Part shown: piece by piece, positions 60,301 to 64,000 of the stretch
How the letters are laid out: each line of letters starts with the position of its first letter
How positions within the stretch are numbered: the stretch's first letter is position 1
From: Bigelowiella natans CCMP2755
Lineage: Eukaryota; Cercozoa; Chlorarachniophyceae
Assembly: GCA_000320545.1 (NCBI GenBank)
Contig: ADNK01002140.1
Location: 2,501-66,500 of the forward strand
Reading direction: 5' to 3'
Length of the DNA stretch: 64,000 bases
Notes under the pieces: model-generated
Seen by the model: the letters and a program-made list of their open reading frames with translations, nothing else
Databases searched by the model: none
What the model was told of the DNA's origin: nothing
Position numbers and translations under genes: made by a program

Positions 60301-63300
60301 TCTGGACAAATTGCATCAAATTCAATGGAAAGTCTTCGTCTATAGCTGCTTTTGCATTTTCTATGAAAAAGAAGTTCATAGCTGGCCTAACGGATATCAT
60401 CATCTCTCCAAGAGGAGGAGGAGGAGGAGGAGGAAACTTGTCATCGTTGTCGAAGAAAAAACGTTTGTTACCATCCTCCACTTCATTAGGGGATTCTACA
60501 AAGCACAACTCTGTAAAGACAGAACCCGCTAGCAGCAAGATAACATCGATCTCCACCACCATACACGAGCACGGAAAAAATCATTTAAAATCAGCAACAG
60601 TATTATCAAAGGGGGGAGGGGAAGAGGAGGAGGACGACGACGAATCTGATAGTGATGACGACGAAAACGAGCCAATCGATCTCCTCGGAACAACCAGTAG
60701 CAATGGCAAGAGGGAGAAGAAGAAGAAGAAGAAACAGAAGAAGAAAAGGAAGAATTCGAAAGACGAACATCCAAAAGCTGCTGATGGTGCTCTTGGTAAC
60801 GGCAGCGGTGTCCCAGGGCGCAATCATGGAGCAACAGAAAGCTCATCAGCAGCAGGAATAACAACAGTATCATCCTCTTCTAATAATACAGCTATCTCTC
60901 CTCCTCAAGGAGGAGATGATCATAAGCACCAGAATCAGCATGGCAATCTTCCACCACTCGAGAGTAGTCCTTCATCTCCTCTCACCCCCCGTTGGGTTGA
61001 AGAGGCCAAATGGGTTCTCACTATGTTGAGCAATTACGAAACCTTTGGATGTAAGATTGCCGGTGACTTCAGCTTCAAGATAGACCCCATCCAGCACAAC
61101 CTGCCAAACTATCTTGATTACATCAAAAAGCCAATGGACCTAGCCACTATCTCCACGAACCTCAACACCGGCAAATATGACTCACTGGAAGCCTTCCACG
61201 CTGATGGGAAGCTGGTATTCAAGAACGCGATCAAATATAACAAGAAGACGGATAAACGCAACTCCGTAATTAGCGTGGCAGCGCATCTTCTTAAGAACGA
61301 ACTCAAGTTGCTCATCAATATCGTCAAGAAGAAATTGGAGAGAGAGGAGAGAGGGGAACTCGGTGATGATACACCGGTGCCTCTGTGGGTTGAGAAGGCT
61401 CTTCAAGTGGTTAGAAAATGTCCAATTCTCAGCTTTGCGAAACCGATGAACCCCTTTCAATACAGAATGAATGACTACTTCGTGGTCGTAAAAAAGCCTA
61501 TGGATTTCGACTCGTTACGGCGTCGTTTAAAAGCACATTTCTACGATGGCGTCGGCATTTCTGAGAATGAAGGTAGGAATGCCTTCATCGAGGATGCAAA
61601 GTTGGTTTGGAACAATGCACGCTTGTATTGGTCGGAAGAACATAGACACATATGGCCACCAGGCAGCAGCGAGAAAGAAGTGAAGCATATACGACAAACG
61701 GCAGATACTCTAGAGAGATACTTCAATTCCAAATTTATAGCAGCAGGAAGGGAAGATAGCTTCAGCAGGAGTATCAGCATTAGCAGTGGCACCAAGAAAA
61801 GAGGCGGATCATTCACCTCTAAAAAGGTGAAGGAGTCAGGAGGAGGGGAGGGAGGGGGTGGTACTAGTAAGTAGTAGAAAAATAGTTTTGTCATTATTGA
61901 AAATGATGATGGTGTTGATGATGATGATGGTGACATTGATAAAGATGATAATTGTTGCTCTCATAATAACAGGGAAATGGTGCTATTGATGGTAGTACTG
62001 TAAATGAAAAGCATCTACGCATCCCTTCTTCCGCTTCTTCTCCAACTCAGAAAAATGGCAGCAGCGGTTCTCTTCGAAGGCGCAAAAGCCCTTCAGGAAG
62101 AGCATTTGGTGGTGGTGGTGCTGGTGGGGGCTCCTCAGAAATGGTGTATGGTGTTGATGACGACGATCCTGACGACCTAACTTACGAGCAACCCAAAAAG
62201 AAGAAGAAGAAAAGGAAGGCTTCACCACTGTCAAATCGTGCACGACCCGCTCCTTCTCCAGCCCGGATTCGTGATACGAAGCACGGAATTAGTAGGAGCA
62301 GTAGTAATAGTGTCTACAACTTCCAAAACCTGCCTCCTCACCTGAGGTGGGAACTAGAGGAAAGGCCTGAAGCCAGAATCAAGCTAGGAATTTCGAAGCC
62401 TGATCGTTCTGCATTATCGAAGTATATGATGTCCTCCTCCTCCTCCTCCTCATCTAGTAAAAAATCTGTAATATTGTCCCTACTACTTCTGGGAGATGGT
62501 ATTGGAGGAGGGATCTCTTCCAGCAGCTCAGGAGGACCAGAAGGGGCTGTTCAGAGATCATCAGGAATCAATGCATTCTTTCCTTTTTCTTCTCCTCAAC
62601 ACCGTCATCATCATCCTTACACCACCAGCAGTAGTAGTAGTACCAAAACTTCGACACGAAAGAAGAAGAAGAACAAGAGTTATCATAAAATTACTACTGC
62701 TGCTGCTGCTGCCGGTGGAAAATTGACCCCAATCAGCTTCAGCTTTGGAGATACAACTGCTACGAATGATAGAATAAATGCAAGGAACGTTGAGACCACG
62801 GCCAATCATCAGTCTGGTGAGACGATGGTTGTTGGGGAAAAAAGGCCAAGGAGCAGCTTGCATCAAAAAGCAATCAAACAGCGAAAAGGGACGAAACGGA
62901 GGGGGGGAGGCAAGATGGAAAGAAGACTAAAACCCCCTCCTTCTCGTATAGCGAGACTGTTCCAGGAACCGAGTAGTGAGGAAGAGCAGGAGGACAAGGG
63001 GGATTACGGGAATAGCAAGATGAAAAAGGGACTTCAAAAAGAAGAAAAGGAAGTTGAAAAAGAAAAGAGAAGATCGGCTGTTAGCATGAGCATAGAGGAG
63101 GGGGAGAAGAAGACCCACCAATTAGAATCAGCTGCTTGTAGTAGTAGTAGTAGTAGTACCAGCACCAATACGAATAGACAAAGGGCCCTGCTGCTATATA
63201 CTGGTGGTGGTGGTGGTGGAAAAGGGGGAGAGGGGCCTTTCTCCTCAGCATCCTTCAGAATCAACGTCGGCGTACCGCTATTTCCGACAAGCAGACTTCT

Positions 63301-64000
63301 TAACAACTCCAAGGTGGCATTATCGTATTTGGTGTTTCCTTCGTTGATTGGAGCAGCCTCAGCCCTGTATCCTGATCAAGTGGAATCGTTCCTATCTACA
63401 CTGGCTAGGCAAGCCCGCTCCTCCCTACCATCACTGGAAGAAGCAGCAGCAGATAGGTCGCAAGAAGTAGTGTCAGAGGACTCCTCGTCATTATCTTTGA
63501 CTATGACAAAAAGTGCGCATGGCCTTGTGCGCAAGGTGATCACGATGTCGCTGGTTATGCAATCGCTAAACTTCATGGAGGTTAAAGGACCAGCAGCACA
63601 AATGGCGTGGAAGAAGACGAAGGAGGAGAAGGAGGAGGGGGGGGAGGTCAAAGTTGGGACGACCCGCCTCTCCCGCCGACTACAGCTATGGACGCGCATT
63701 ACACGAACAGCTTTCGGTGAATTCATCCTGTACAATCCAGCGGCGAATGCGAGCACATCTTATGATAGTGGGAGTGGTGGTGGTGGTGGTGGAGAAGGAG
63801 GAAGAAGTCATGCTCAGGATGATGATCATAATAATGGGAGTGGTGATGAGATGGAGGAGGACTACTACGACGAGGAGGAGGAGGAGGAAGAGGAGGAAGA
63901 AGAGGAGGAGATGGGAGAGCGTGCCGACGGTATTGTAGGACCTTCTTACTCTTCTGGTGATGCTTTCTCTTCTTCTTCTTCTTCTTCGTCTTCTTCTTCT
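56304..64000 (+). CDS. Polybromo-like protein with six bromodomains, 3' end beyond window
   Basis: Exons from 56304 splice in phase through BD1 (56304-56963), BD2 (57018-57750; includes KINGRPTDYSKIKKKLEKGK after an intron with a (GA)n repeat), a linker, BD3 (about 58999-59740), BD4 (59836-60400), an acidic/Lys-rich linker, BD5 (about 60990-61320) and BD6 (about 61385-61740). The conserved acetyl-lysine-binding Asn position reads N in BD2 (REFN), BD3 (KTYN), BD4 (IKFN) and BD5 (IKYN), but K in BD1 (IRYK) and W in BD6 (RLYW). After a donor at 61827 a long Ser/Lys-rich exon runs open from 61975 to the edge. Six bromodomains is the layout of polybromo/PBRM1, a PBAF/RSC remodeler subunit; BAH and HMG domains are not seen here. 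The first exons are uncertain. Confidence 0.85.
57304..57340 (+). repeat. (GA)n microsatellite inside BD2 intron
   Basis: A GA run in the 57236-57424 intron that separates the ZA loop exon from the next exon of bromodomain 2. Confidence 0.95.

Noticed and set aside
1-64000. Euglenid origin (also green plastid and PsbP)
   Set aside because: Introns throughout are ordinary GT-AG with pyrimidine tracts, and no spliced-leader-type organisation is apparent.
1-64000. Nucleomorph rather than nuclear DNA
   Set aside because: Introns are mostly 60-200 nt, intergenic regions are long and microsatellite-rich, and base composition is not extremely AT-rich.

Overview
The window is nuclear DNA from an intron-rich eukaryotic alga. 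Genes are split by many short GT-AG introns, intergenic and intronic DNA is full of microsatellites, and the identifiable genes are eukaryotic: MCM4, UTP14, POP5, a CH-domain kinesin-14 and a six-bromodomain protein. A psbP gene (30887-31981, minus) encodes a thylakoid-lumen photosystem II protein whose N-terminus reads as signal peptide, then transit peptide, then twin-arginine lumen signal. PsbP belongs to green plastids and an ER signal implies a secondary plastid, so a chlorarachniophyte (Bigelowiella/Lotharella-like) is the best inference. Canonical introns argue against a euglenid.

Layout: small acidic/coiled-coil gene (+, 300-1478); glycosyltransferase-like gene (-, 5002-2791); histidine phosphatase (+, 5328-7556); CH-kinesin-14 (+, 8962-12588); membrane-anchored Cys-rich, low-complexity repeat protein (-, about 19615-14992); guanine/hypoxanthine phosphoribosyltransferase (+, 20510-22252); rhomboid-like UBA protein (-, 26266-23222); polytopic membrane protein (+, about 26783-29410); psbP (-); MCM4 (+, 32627-35784); POP5 (-, 37513-36712); omega/lambda-type GST with a C-terminal membrane segment (+, 37971-39471); UTP14 (-, 50608-40307); TLC-like membrane protein (+, about 51162-52840); small membrane protein (-, ending 54043); and a polybromo-like protein (+, from about 56304 and running off the right edge).

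Strands alternate almost perfectly, so genes form head-to-head pairs with short shared promoter regions and tail-to-tail gaps. The tail-to-tail gaps, plus the one tandem gap (7557-8961), hold islands of sequence rich in CTAG/CATG/TGCA palindromes, degenerate reverse-transcriptase-type coding relics, and repeated copies of a short conserved terminal motif. No head-to-head promoter region shows such an island. The psbP/MCM4 divergent promoter carries three E2F-like sites, which fits cell-cycle control of MCM4.

Gene models were assembled by eye. Where exon lengths sum to an intact frame (kinesin, Cys-rich protein, HPT, PsbP, MCM4, POP5, GST) they are firm. The glycosyltransferase, TLC, 54-kb membrane protein and parts of UTP14 and polybromo are only partly resolved.
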